Source of the DNA: Mycolicibacterium poriferae
GTDB lineage: Bacteria; Actinomycetota; Actinomycetes; Mycobacteriales; Mycobacteriaceae
Reading direction: 5' to 3'
Length of the DNA stretch: 64,000 nt
Assembly (NCBI RefSeq): GCF_010728325.1
Contig: NZ_AP022570.1
Span: 62,001-126,000 of the forward strand
Shown here in pieces: positions 55,321 to 64,000 of the stretch. A model generated the notes under the pieces. The model did no database searches. It worked only from the letters and a program-made list of their open reading frames with translations, and was not told the origin of the DNA. A program made the translations under genes and the position numbers. Each line of letters opens with the position of its first letter. The first letter of the stretch is position 1.

Positions 55321-55625
55321 TGGCCAAGAAATCGAAGATCGCCGCCAACGACAAGCGGCGTGCGACCGTGGCCCGGTATGCCGGACGGCGGGCCGAACTC
55401 AAGGAGATCATCCGCCTGCCGTCCAGCTCGCCCGAAGCCCGCGCAGCCGCCCAGAGCGAGTTGAACCGTCAGCCCCGCGACGCCAGTCCGGTGCGGGTAC
55501 GCAACCGCGATTCCGTCGACGGCCGCCCGCGCGGTCATCTGCGCAAGTTCGGGCTGTCCCGGGCGCGGGTGCGCGAACTGGCGCACGAAGGCCAGCTCCC
55601 CGGCGTGCGGAAGTCCAGCTGGTGA
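55320..55625 (+). CDS. rpsN2: Zinc-independent ribosomal protein uS14
   Basis: A 101-residue protein, the long, Cys-free form of uS14 (zinc forms are about 61 residues with CxxC pairs). [20 protein letters not shown] is the conserved end. It replaces the zinc protein in the small subunit. GTGA overlap with rpsR2. Confidence 0.95.
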   Translation: MAKKSKIAANDKRRATVARYAGRRAELKEIIRLPSSSPEARAAAQSELNRQPRDASPVRVRNRDSVDGRPRGHLRKFGLSRARVRELAHEGQLPGVRKSSW

Positions 55626-55873
55626 GGGGCAAGAAGCGCGACGCGCCGCCCGCCAAGAAGCGCCGCAATCTGCTCGACAGCCTGGACATCGAGCGCGTCG
55701 ACTACAAGGACACCTCCACGCTGCGCCAGTTCATCTCCGAACGCGGCAAGATCCGCTCGCGCGCCGTCACGGGCGTGACGGTGCAGCAGCAGCGTCAGGT
55801 GGCCCTGGCGATCAAGACCGCCCGCGAGATGGCGCTGCTGCCCTACCCGGGCCAGGGGAACGGTCAGCGCTGA
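55622..55873 (+). CDS. rpsR2: Zinc-independent ribosomal protein bS18
   Basis: An 83-residue protein, GTG start. [18 protein letters not shown] and [19 protein letters not shown] are bS18 landmarks. It contains no Cys, unlike the zinc-binding paralogue. Last gene of the four-gene operon. The 106 bp to the MerR gene hold that gene's promoter. Confidence 0.95.
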   Translation: MRGKKRDAPPAKKRRNLLDSLDIERVDYKDTSTLRQFISERGKIRSRAVTGVTVQQQRQVALAIKTAREMALLPYPGQGNGQR

Positions 55874-55945
55874 GCCTGACGGATCGGATCTTCGGCATTC
55901 TTCTGAAAAGTGCTTCTATGATCGCGATCTGAGCTGACTGTGCCG

Positions 55946-55959
55946 TCTCCCCGGGGAGA
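55946..55959. promoter_or_regulatory. MerR operator palindrome TCTCCCCGGGGAGA
   Basis: A perfect 14-bp palindrome 20 bp before the MerR start, flanked by GTC..GTCAA-like bases. An almost identical dyad precedes the facing SnoaL/SDR operon at 58020. MerR proteins bind GC-rich dyads between -35 and -10. Confidence 0.7.
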
Positions 55960-55979
55960 GCGTCAAAGGAGGACCACGC

Positions 55980-56813
55980 GTGCGCTCCACCCTGACCATT
56001 GGAGAGTTCGCCACCCTGACGCGCCTGAGCGTGCGGACGCTGCGCCGGTACCATGCCGCCGGCCTTCTCGAACCCGACACGGTGGATCCCTCGACCGGGT
56101 ACCGGTACTACGCGCCCGAGCAGATCCCCACGGCCCAGGTCATCCACCAGTTACGCCAGCTCGACGTCCCGCTTGCCGAGATCGGGACCATCCTCGCCAC
56201 CGGTGACGCGCAGCAGCGTGCTGCGGTGGTCGAAGGACATCTGAGACGCCTCGAAGACGAGATGGACAGAACCCGGATGGCCGTCGTCTCGCTGCGGCGA
56301 CTGCTGCATCCCGAACCGGTGGGACTGCCGATCGACGTACGGACGCTGCCGCAGCGCACCGTTGCCGGCATCACCGGTCATGTACGGCTCGCCGACTCGT
56401 TGGCGTGGTACGACGCGGCCATGGCGGAGTTGGATGGCGTCTTCGCCCCTGAGGAGCGCACCGGCCCGCCGGGTGGCCAGTTTTCCAACGAGCTGTTCGT
56501 CCAGGGCGCCGGGGCTCTGACGGTCTTCCGCCCGGTCCGAAATCCGCGTGCATCCGGACGCATCGAGGTCGTCGAGTTACCGGAGGTCGAGCTCGCCGTC
56601 ACGGTTCACCCAGGGCCCCATGACGACATCGACGTCACCTACGGAAAGCTGGGATCCTGGGTGGTCGATCACGCGTTGACCGTCGCCGGCCCCATTCACG
56701 AGACCTACGTGGTGGGGCCGCGCGACACGCCCGAGCCCAACCTGTGGCGCACCGAGATCGGCTGGCCTGTCTTCCCACTGGCCCCAGCGGCGAATGCTAC
56801 TGCTGCGGAGTGA
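55980..56813 (+). CDS. MerR-family regulator with GyrI-like effector domain
   Basis: The protein has 277 residues from GTG 55980 (AAAGGAGGACC upstream). The MerR helix-turn-helix is at 1-70 (TIGEFATLTRLSVRTLRRYH and YRYYAPEQI). A coiled dimer helix at about 85-115 is followed by a GyrI/BmrR-type ligand pocket at about 120-275. It should respond to a small lipophilic cation or drug and twist the promoter. It faces the SDR gene, overlapping it by 17 bp. Confidence 0.9.
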   Translation: MRSTLTIGEFATLTRLSVRTLRRYHAAGLLEPDTVDPSTGYRYYAPEQIPTAQVIHQLRQLDVPLAEIGTILATGDAQQRAAVVEGHLRRLEDEMDRTRMAVVSLRRLLHPEPVGLPIDVRTLPQRTVAGITGHVRLADSLAWYDAAMAELDGVFAPEERTGPPGGQFSNELFVQGAGALTVFRPVRNPRASGRIEVVELPEVELAVTVHPGPHDDIDVTYGKLGSWVVDHALTVAGPIHETYVVGPRDTPEPNLWRTEIGWPVFPLAPAANATAAE

Positions 56814-57642
56814 AATCTGCCCCGCGGGAAAGAGTTTCGTTGGCGCGAAGGTCGGCCAATGTCTTCTCGAACGTGGCGATCACGTCATCGAAGCCGGCGC
56901 CGCCGAGCACGAGCCGGTGCGGTGGTGGCTGCTGCGCCATCGCCGCGATCACCGCACGCGCGCCACGCCGAGGGTCCCCGGGTTGGTGCCCGTCCTGCTC
57001 GACCATGACGGCGCGGACGCTCTCGAGCAGTGGGCGGTAGTCACTGACCGCCTCGGTGACCGGCTCTTCGGCGAACCCCGCGTACGCCTGGGTGCGAAAC
57101 GCTCCGGGTTCGACGGCCAGCACGTTGATGCCCAGCGGAGCGACCTCCTCACGGAGCACCTCGGTGACCGCCTCGACCGCGGCTTTCGTTGCGCTGTAGT
57201 AGCCGAAGCCGGCCACCCCCGTCAGCCCCGCCACCGAGGACATGTTGACGATCCATCCGTTGCCGCGGCGGCGCATTTCCGGCAGTACGGCCCGGGTGAC
57301 GGCGAGCACCGCGAAGAAGTTCAGCTCGAACATCGCCCGTACCTGCGCGTCGGCCATGCCTTCGATCGAGCCGTACCAGCCCCGGCCGGCATTGTTGACG
57401 AGCACATCGATACCGCCGAAGCGCTGGTGCGCCGCGTCGACGGCCGCGTGGATCTGTGCGGCGTCGGTGACGTCGAGCTCGACGACGTGGACGCGGCCGC
57501 CGTAGCCCTGCGCCCACTCCCGCAGCTCGGCGGGCCGTCGGGCGGTGAGCACCACCCGGTCGCCGGCCTCGAGCGCCGCCTCGGCGAAGGCCATCCCGAA
57601 TCCACCCGGGGTGCCGCCGGTGATGAACCATCGTCGTGTCAT
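56797..57642 (-). CDS. Short-chain dehydrogenase/reductase
   Basis: The protein has 281 residues. The Rossmann motif is TGGTPGGFGMAFAEAAL (TGxxxGxG), then NNAGRGWYG, and the catalytic SSVAG and YYSATKAAV give Ser, Tyr and Lys. NADP-type cofactor is suggested by TARRP after strand 2. Substrate unknown. ATGA overlap with the SnoaL gene; both are probably MerR-controlled. Confidence 0.9.
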   Translation of the reverse strand: MTRRWFITGGTPGGFGMAFAEAALEAGDRVVLTARRPAELREWAQGYGGRVHVVELDVTDAAQIHAAVDAAHQRFGGIDVLVNNAGRGWYGSIEGMADAQVRAMFELNFFAVLAVTRAVLPEMRRRGNGWIVNMSSVAGLTGVAGFGYYSATKAAVEAVTEVLREEVAPLGINVLAVEPGAFRTQAYAGFAEEPVTEAVSDYRPLLESVRAVMVEQDGHQPGDPRRGARAVIAAMAQQPPPHRLVLGGAGFDDVIATFEKTLADLRANETLSRGADFTPQQ

Positions 57643-58004
57643 GGCTCGATCACCAGCCGGCTGATTCGACCGCCCTCGAGGGTGAATCGGTAATGCAGGT
57701 CGGCGACGCCCCCGGGAAAGTCACCTTCGAGATGCTGCACGACGTCGAACGACGCCGCGGCGAGGATGCTCGCACCGGTGAATTCCGTGGTGTAGGAGTA
57801 GGAGTCGCCCGAGCTCTTCAGCCACTCCTCGATCTCGGCGCCGCCGTGATGGTCACGGCCCTCATCGGTGACCACGGCGTCGGTGGTGAACGCCGCCAGA
57901 GCCGCGCCGGTGTCGCGGCGGGCGTGGGCGACGAGGTACGTGGTGATCGGTCCTGGCAGCTGATCCCAGCCGGTGACGGTCGCTTCGGTGCTGTCTGATG
58001 TCAT
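57639..58004 (-). CDS. SnoaL/NTF2-like protein
   Basis: A 121-residue NTF2 fold: YLVAHARRDTGAALAAFTTD, then VVTDEGRDHHGGAEIEEWL, ending with RFTLEGGRISRLVIEP. Such proteins hold small hydrophobic substrates as isomerases or cyclases, often beside an SDR. A MerR-type operator sits 16 bp upstream of the start. Confidence 0.85.
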   Translation of the reverse strand: MTSDSTEATVTGWDQLPGPITTYLVAHARRDTGAALAAFTTDAVVTDEGRDHHGGAEIEEWLKSSGDSYSYTTEFTGASILAAASFDVVQHLEGDFPGGVADLHYRFTLEGGRISRLVIEP

Positions 58005-58019
58005 GCCCCCAGGCTGGGG

Positions 58020-58034
58020 TCTCCCGCGGGGAGA
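58020..58034. promoter_or_regulatory. MerR-type operator TCTCCCGCGGGGAGA before the SnoaL/SDR operon
   Basis: Six-base arms TCTCCC/GGGAGA with GCG between, followed by GAGTCAAG. It matches the dyad and flank at 55946 (followed by GCGTCAAAG), so one regulator should control both promoters. Confidence 0.7.
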
Positions 58035-58064
58035 GAGTCAAGCACGACTTCGGGGCGCCAATAG

Positions 58065-58097
58065 CACGGGCGGCCACCGCGTGGGTGGCCGCCCGTG
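58065..58097 (-). terminator. Catalase gene terminator hairpin
   Basis: CACGGGCGGCCACC and GGTGGCCGCCCGTG form a perfect 14-bp stem with loop GCGTG, 28 bp after the catalase stop. No T-run follows, as usual in mycobacteria. Confidence 0.85.
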
Positions 58098-58124
58098 TCA
58101 ATCGATTCCGAACGCTGATCCAAC

Positions 58125-59570
58125 CTAGCCCCCGTTGCGGACGCCTTCCTCGACCTTCTTGCCGAGTTCGGGGTCGACGTTCTTCCAGTACTCGAAGACC
58201 CGAGACAGCACGGGCTCCTTCACACCATCCGAGACGTGACCGATGATGTTGTGCGCCAACCGCTCCCGGGCCGCGTCATCGAGGACGTCACGGACCATGG
58301 TGCCGGCCTGGCCGAAGTCGTCGTCGTCCTGGCGCAGCGCGTAGGCGGTCCGCACCATCTCACCGTCGGCCGCCCAGTGCACCTCGGCCGCCCGCTTGGG
58401 GTCGACCTCGGGACCGCCCATCGAGTTCGGCGTGTACACCGGGTCGGTGGCGTTGCGGATCCGCATCGCGCCGTCCTTGCTGTAGGCACGCACCTCGGTG
58501 TGGGGTTCGTTGACCGGGATCTGCTTGTAGTTGACCCCGAGCCGCGCGCGGTGCGCGTCGGCGTAGGAGAACCCCCGCGCCAGCAGCATCTTGTCCGGGC
58601 TGAGCCCGGTGCCGGGCACGATGTTGTTCGGTTCGAACGCGGCCTGCTCGATCTGTGCGTGGTAGTCCACGACATTGCGGTTCAACGTCATCTTGCCGAC
58701 CTCGTGCAGCGGATAGTCGCTGTGCGGCCACACCTTGGTCAGGTCGAAGGGATTGAACCGATACGTCTTGGCGTCCTCGAACGGCATGATCTGCACGTGC
58801 AGCGTCCAGGACGGGAAGTTGCCGTCCTCGATCGAGTTGTACAGATCGCGCTGGTGGTAGTCGGCGTCCTCGCCGGCCAGCCGGTCGGCGTCCTCCTGGG
58901 TGAGGAAGTCGATGCCCTGGTCGGTCTTGAAGTGGTACTTGACCCAGAACAGCTCGTCCTTGTCGTTGATCCAGCTGTAGGTGTGGCTGGAGTAGCCGTT
59001 CATGTGCCGCCAGGTCTTCGGGATACCGCGGTCACCCATCAGCCAGGTGACCTGGTGCGCGGACTCCGGCGACAGCGTCCAGAAGTCCCACTGCATGTTG
59101 TGGTCACGCAGATTGTTCGCGGCCATCCGCTTCTGGCTGCGGATGAAGTTCTGGAACTTCATCGGGTCACGCACGAAGAACACCGGGGTGTTGTTGCCGA
59201 CCATGTCGAAGTTGCCGTCGTCGGTGTAGAACTTCAGCGAGAATCCGCGCGGGTCACGCCAGGTGTCTGGGCTGCCGCGCTCTCCGGCCACGGTCGAGAA
59301 CCGGGCCACCATCTCCGTCTTGGCGCCGGGCTGCAGGAACCGCGCCTTGGTGTAGGCGCTGACGTCCTGGGTGACCTCGAACTGGCCGAAGGCACCACCA
59401 CCCTTTGCGTGGGGTTGGCGTTCCGGAATGCGCTCCCGGTTGAAGTTGGCCATCTGCTCGATCAGGTAGTGGTCCTGCAGCAGGATGGGCCCATCGGATC
59501 CGACGGTCAGTGAGTGCTCGACGCTGGGCGCGGGCGCGCCGCTGTCGGTCGTCGTGTACTTCTCGGCCAT
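58125..59570 (-). CDS. katA: Heme catalase (KatA-type, small subunit)
   Basis: The protein has 481 residues from ATG 59570. The distal His is in [15 protein letters not shown] and the distal Asn region in [13 protein letters not shown]. The proximal heme Tyr lies in [14 protein letters not shown], followed by VNYKQIPVN. The length fits the clade 3 catalases that also bind NADPH. It decomposes H2O2 in the cytosol. A SigF-like promoter lies upstream and a strong hairpin downstream, so it is probably a single-gene transcript. Confidence 0.96.
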   Translation of the reverse strand: MAEKYTTTDSGAPAPSVEHSLTVGSDGPILLQDHYLIEQMANFNRERIPERQPHAKGGGAFGQFEVTQDVSAYTKARFLQPGAKTEMVARFSTVAGERGSPDTWRDPRGFSLKFYTDDGNFDMVGNNTPVFFVRDPMKFQNFIRSQKRMAANNLRDHNMQWDFWTLSPESAHQVTWLMGDRGIPKTWRHMNGYSSHTYSWINDKDELFWVKYHFKTDQGIDFLTQEDADRLAGEDADYHQRDLYNSIEDGNFPSWTLHVQIMPFEDAKTYRFNPFDLTKVWPHSDYPLHEVGKMTLNRNVVDYHAQIEQAAFEPNNIVPGTGLSPDKMLLARGFSYADAHRARLGVNYKQIPVNEPHTEVRAYSKDGAMRIRNATDPVYTPNSMGGPEVDPKRAAEVHWAADGEMVRTAYALRQDDDDFGQAGTMVRDVLDDAARERLAHNIIGHVSDGVKEPVLSRVFEYWKNVDPELGKKVEEGVRNGG

Positions 59571-59636
59571 GCTCCCTCTTCTCCTCGAGACGTCGCGGCT
59601 ACGGGGCTGTGCCACCTTCACGTCCTGTGGGGCGGG

Positions 59637-59662
59637 TACCCCCGCGGCGGGGTGCCTTTAAC
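59637..59662 (-). promoter_or_regulatory. SigF-like promoter of the catalase gene
   Basis: On the minus strand GTTA, a 17-base gap, then GGGTAC, compared with the SigF pattern GTTT-N14-17-GGGTAT. It lies 67-92 bp upstream of the start. Known SigF regulons include catalase in M. smegmatis as I recall. Confidence 0.45.
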
Positions 59663-59674
59663 CCGGTGGCGACA

Positions 59675-60112
59675 CTAATTTCCCGGCCGGCCCGGCGACG
59701 GTGAATCGCCCTGCCCGCCCGGTCCCGGAATCTCGATCACGGGGCCACCGGGGGCGAACGGTCCGGGGAAGCCGGGGCCGCGCTGGACGTCGCCGCGCGG
59801 GCCCATCGGGAACATCGGAGCGGCGGGCCGCAGCATCATGTGGTGGCCGCCGTCGCCGCGGGGTCCCTCGCCGACCTCCTTGCCGACGAAGAAGCCGGTG
59901 CCGAAGATGACCGCGACGATGATCACCGAGCCGGCGACGATGCCCACCCAGGCCGCGACCTTGTTGAGCCGGTTGTTGTCCGGTGCGGGCGCGTACTGCG
60001 GCGGCGCAGAGTGATAAACGGGCGGCTGTGGTGCCGCCGGCGGCGATGGCGGTGTCAGAACGGGGCCGGTCGCGGGCTCGGACGATTCTGGCGGCGGAGT
60101 CGATTCGCTCAT
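59675..60112 (-). CDS. Pro/Gly-rich single-span membrane protein
   Basis: The protein has 145 residues from ATG 60112. A Pro/Ser-rich cytosolic N-terminus (about 55 residues) leads to one membrane helix (VAAWVGIVAGSVIIVAVIFG). The extracytoplasmic tail contains HHMM and many Pro and Gly, ending GDSPSPGRPGN. No family recognised. It is separated by 104 bp from catalase and 56 bp from the secreted DUF4185-like gene. Confidence 0.7.
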   Translation of the reverse strand: MSESTPPPESSEPATGPVLTPPSPPAAPQPPVYHSAPPQYAPAPDNNRLNKVAAWVGIVAGSVIIVAVIFGTGFFVGKEVGEGPRGDGGHHMMLRPAAPMFPMGPRGDVQRGPGFPGPFAPGGPVIEIPGPGGQGDSPSPGRPGN

Positions 60113-60168
60113 GCCGTCGATCCTGCGCCCCGTTTCACAGCTGCGGATAGGTGGCGGCTGTGAATCAG

Positions 60169-61272
60169 CTATGAGGGTTTGAGCGGGTTCACCGCGTACT
60201 GGATCACCCGGTAGGGGGTGCCGCCGCGCGGCATGGTGTTCCACTGGCTGACGAACACCCGCACCGCATCCAGCGTCGAGGTCGGGGCGATGTACCCGCC
60301 GTAGGGCTGGGCGAGGCGGTTGTCCTGCGGTGGCGGCAGCACCTCGGCCGGGTCGGGCCAGGGCGCTGCGACGACGACCGTGGTCACCGGCGCCGTGCCC
60401 AGCCCGGTCGGGTCGTCGGCCACCCGGATCTCCATGTTGCCCGTGGTGGCGTTGAAGTAGGACAGCACGGTGCGGCCGTCGAGTTGGCGCACGCTCATCT
60501 CCCCCACCATGTCGTCCCACAGCGGCGCGGGCTCACCACCCCACTGCGCGCCGCTCCAGGCCTGCCATGTGTCGCGATCGGTGAACGAATCGGGGCCGGC
60601 GCGGTAGAGCTCGACGGGCCCGCTGCGGTCGAAGTTGTTGGCCACCAGATACACCCAGCCCCGTTCGGACTCGGCGGTGGGGATCGGATCGTAGTAGCCG
60701 CTGATCTGAGTCTGTCGGCCCTGCGCGTAGCCGGCGTCGCGTTCCGAACCCGGCACCGTCGGCCAGTCACCCCGGCCCGGGAGCGCCTTGACCAGCCGGG
60801 AGCTCACCGGCCGCAGTGCCTCGGTGGTGGTCACCATGAGGTAGTTCTCGCGGTTGATCTCGATGACACCGGCGGGCAGCTGGGAGGTGCCCGCCGGGGT
60901 GGGGTCGGCCAGCAACGGGGTGGCGACCCCGGTGACACCGTCGTAGCGCACCCCGCCCCCGTCGTCGAGCGAGTCCCCCACCACATGCAGCGCGACCGGT
61001 GAATACCAGCCGCCGTACCCGACGCCCTGTCCGGCGAAGCTGTCCCCGCAGACCTGCAGGATCCCGCTCGGGAACTCCAGGAACTCGCACAGGTCGGTCG
61101 CACCGATGCCGTAGTCGGCGGTCAGCGTTCCGGTCCCGGCGGCGGGGCCGATCCGCAGCACCTGACCGGGCAGCAGCGGCGGTAGCTCGACCGGTGTCGC
61201 TCCCGCCGTGGGCGCCGCGTGCCACATCAGCAGGGCCGAGAGCATCCCGGCGGCGATGCGGTGGCGGCGCAC
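60169..61272 (-). CDS. Secreted DUF4185-like beta-propeller protein
   Basis: The protein has 367 residues, GTG start. The signal peptide (AAGMLSALLMWHAAPTAGA) is cleaved near 25. The mature part has repeated strand-turn units (GVGYGGWYSPVALH, GWVYLVANNFDRSGPVELYR, TVLSYFNATTGNMEIR) as in DUF4185/glycosidase-like propellers. Two Cys (DLCEFL, QVCGDS) may pair. Counterpart of Rv3707c. It may bind or cut a cell-wall glycan. Confidence 0.8.
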   Translation of the reverse strand: MRRHRIAAGMLSALLMWHAAPTAGATPVELPPLLPGQVLRIGPAAGTGTLTADYGIGATDLCEFLEFPSGILQVCGDSFAGQGVGYGGWYSPVALHVVGDSLDDGGGVRYDGVTGVATPLLADPTPAGTSQLPAGVIEINRENYLMVTTTEALRPVSSRLVKALPGRGDWPTVPGSERDAGYAQGRQTQISGYYDPIPTAESERGWVYLVANNFDRSGPVELYRAGPDSFTDRDTWQAWSGAQWGGEPAPLWDDMVGEMSVRQLDGRTVLSYFNATTGNMEIRVADDPTGLGTAPVTTVVVAAPWPDPAEVLPPPQDNRLAQPYGGYIAPTSTLDAVRVFVSQWNTMPRGGTPYRVIQYAVNPLKPS

Positions 61273-61279
61273 GGCTGGA

Positions 61280-62347
<1,068 letters not shown>

Positions 62348-63613
62348 CTACCGCCCCGTTCCCGCGTAGACGACCGCTTCTTCGTCGCCGCCGAGGCCGA
62401 ACGCCTCGTGCAGCGCCGCCACCGCGCGGTCCAGCTCGGCGTCCTTGATCAGCACCGAGATCCGGATCTCGGAGGTGGAGATCAACTCGATGTTGATGCC
62501 GGCGTTGGCCAGCGCCTCGCAGAACGTGGCGGTGACGCCGGGGTGCGACCGCATGCCGGCGCCGATCAGCGACACCTTGCCGATGTGGTCGTCGTAGAGG
62601 ACCTTGGTGAACCCGATCTCGTCCTGCAGCGCGGTCAGCTTGGCCACCGCGCCCGGGCCGCTTTCCCGCGAGCAGGTGAAGGTCACGTCGGTCTTGCCGT
62701 CCTCGACCTTGGAGATGTTCTGCAGCACCATGTCGATGTTGACGTCGGCGTCGGCGACGGCGCGGAACACCCTGGCGGCGTAGCCCGGGATGTCCGGCAA
62801 CCCGACGACGGTCACCTTGGCCTCGCTGCGGTCGTGGGCGACTCCGGTCAGGATTGCGTCTTCCATGGGGATGTCCTCGATCGATCCTTTGACGATGGTG
62901 CCCGGCCGGTCGGTGTACGACGAGCGGACATGGATGGGCAGGTCGAAGCGGCGGGCGTACTCCACGCAGCGCAGCATCAGCACCTTGGCGCCGGCGGCGG
63001 CCATCTCCAGCATTTCCTCGAAGGAAACGGTGTCGAGCCGCCGGGCGTCGGACACGATGCGCGGGTCGGCGGTGAACACGCCATCGACATCGGTGTAGAT
63101 CTCGCACACGTCGGCCTTCAGCGCCGCGGCAACGGCGACGGCCGTGGTGTCGGAACCGCCACGGCCCAGGGTGGTGACGTCCCGGGTGTCCTGGCTGACG
63201 CCCTGGAACCCGGCGACCAACACGATCTGACCGTCGTCGAGCGCGTCGCGCAACCGGCTCGGGGTGACGTCGATGATCTTGGCGTTGCCGTGCGTCCCGG
63301 TGGTGATGACGCCGGCCTGCGATCCGGTGAACGACCGGGCCTGCGCGCCGAGAGACTCGATCGCCATCGCCACCAGTGCGTTCGAGATGCGCTCACCGGC
63401 GGTCAGCAGCATGTCGAGTTCGCGGGCCGGCGGCGCCGGCGACACCTGCTTGGCCAGGTCGAGAAGTTCGTCGGTGGTGTCGCCCATCGCCGAGACGACC
63501 ACGACAACGTCGTTGCCGGCCTTCTTCGTCTCGACGATGCGCTCGGCCACACGGCGGATGCGATCGGCGTCAGCGACCGAGGATCCGCCGTACTTCTGTA
63601 CGACGAGCGCCAC
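62348..63613 (-). CDS. ask: Aspartokinase (alpha subunit; beta subunit from an internal start)
   Basis: The protein has 421 residues from GTG 63613, the exact length of the M. tuberculosis enzyme; the longer open frame is a shadow. [13 protein letters not shown] and [14 protein letters not shown] form the kinase, and [19 protein letters not shown] follows. Two ACT domains end it. ATG 62866 after GAGGACATCCCC would give a 172-residue beta subunit, as in other alpha2-beta2 actinobacterial enzymes. Operon with asd. Confidence 0.95.
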   Translation of the reverse strand: MALVVQKYGGSSVADADRIRRVAERIVETKKAGNDVVVVVSAMGDTTDELLDLAKQVSPAPPARELDMLLTAGERISNALVAMAIESLGAQARSFTGSQAGVITTGTHGNAKIIDVTPSRLRDALDDGQIVLVAGFQGVSQDTRDVTTLGRGGSDTTAVAVAAALKADVCEIYTDVDGVFTADPRIVSDARRLDTVSFEEMLEMAAAGAKVLMLRCVEYARRFDLPIHVRSSYTDRPGTIVKGSIEDIPMEDAILTGVAHDRSEAKVTVVGLPDIPGYAARVFRAVADADVNIDMVLQNISKVEDGKTDVTFTCSRESGPGAVAKLTALQDEIGFTKVLYDDHIGKVSLIGAGMRSHPGVTATFCEALANAGINIELISTSEIRISVLIKDAELDRAVAALHEAFGLGGDEEAVVYAGTGR

Positions 63614-63710
63614 AAGAAAACCTTTCCAGTTCGGGGGGAGATCACATAAAGGATAGAGGCACCCCCCACCTGCATTTCCACCGCCGGTCGGGGCCGGTAG
63701 CCTCCGTGCG

Positions 63711-64000
63711 GTGCCTGACGCGCCCTCCGATCGCACGGCCGACACCTCGGTTCCGGTGCAGCCGGCCATCGCCGCGCGCTGGAGTCCCCGCGCCTTCGAT
63801 CCCACCGCCGAGCTGGGAAAAGAGGACCTCGTCGGGGTGCTGGAGGCGGCGCGCTGGGCACCGACCTGGGGCCGGCGGCAACCGGTGCGGTTCCTGGTCG
63901 GCCGACGGGCAGACGAGGTGTTCACCACACTTGCCGGGCTGCTGCGGCGCGGCAACAGCTACGCCACGGCCGCCAGCGCGCTGATCCTGGTGTGCGCCGA
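63711..64000 (+). CDS. Nitroreductase-family protein (N-terminal 96 residues, partial)
   Basis: The frame is open from GTG 63711 to the window end. RWSPRAFDP near residue 24 and [15 protein letters not shown] with RFLVG after it are the FMN-binding landmarks of the nitroreductase family. Divergent from ask with a 97-bp spacer. The C-terminal half lies outside the window. Confidence 0.8.
   Translation, partial: MPDAPSDRTADTSVPVQPAIAARWSPRAFDPTAELGKEDLVGVLEAARWAPTWGRRQPVRFLVGRRADEVFTTLAGLLRRGNSYATAASALILVCA

Overview
The window is a GC-rich actinobacterial chromosome segment. Its gene order follows the Mycobacterium tuberculosis stretch from about Rv3669 to Rv3709c: ephE, marP, Nudix, thioredoxin-like, nth, crp, MBL, RidA, Get3-like pair, whiB4, ponA2, MPE, cds1, then the moxR/DUF58 block, egtABCDE and asd/ask. 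The comparison is from memory, not from a search. A mycofactocin-linked alcohol dehydrogenase operon, a heme catalase of the KatA type and a zinc-independent ribosomal protein operon suggest an environmental, probably rapidly growing Mycobacterium (Mycolicibacterium).

Layout. 1-14890 is conserved core: cell-envelope and acid-stress genes, crp, the paired Get3-like ATPases, whiB4, ponA2, a phosphoesterase and a PLP enzyme. 15134-18572 is an accessory patch that starts at tRNA-Pro(CGG). It holds an EspC-like type VII secretion substrate, a 448-residue WXG-like protein with a glycine-rich hydrophobic end, an overlapping membrane protein and, convergent to these, an EspG-like gene. Read together this looks like a stand-alone type VII effector/immunity/chaperone cassette, and it is my main candidate for an undescribed system. 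18702-20770 has a PAP2 phosphatase, a 45-residue charged protein and an F420-dependent oxidoreductase. 20877-26123 is a tightly packed membrane-protein/DUF4129/DUF4350/MoxR/DUF58 operon. It is followed by a methyltransferase, a cytochrome-b/sulfite-oxidase-type fusion and a small membrane protein, then SpoIIM-like and RDD genes.

30661-37632 is a metabolic accessory region: carotenoid oxygenase with a divergent PadR regulator, a second PadR regulator, an aldo/keto reductase, two methyltransferases and a glutamate-cysteine ligase-like protein. 37636-47303 is devoted to mycofactocin. A 31-residue mftA precursor and an mftD paralogue sit divergent to the methyltransferase mftM. Facing mftM is a six-gene minus-strand operon: mno-type dehydrogenase, MoxR ATPase with a His-rich tail, VWA protein, second iron-type alcohol dehydrogenase, sensor kinase and LuxR-type regulator. 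No mftB, mftC, mftE or mftF is present here.

47500-52830 is the complete ergothioneine operon egtA-E with overlapping start/stop codons. 53706-55873 is the zinc-starvation module: the GTPase Mrf divergent from Cys-poor bL28, bL33, uS14 and bS18, with Zur-box-like sites between. 55980-58004 is a MerR regulator facing an SDR/SnoaL operon, and both carry the same kind of operator palindrome. 58125-63613 holds catalase, two envelope/secreted proteins, asd and ask. The window ends inside a nitroreductase gene.
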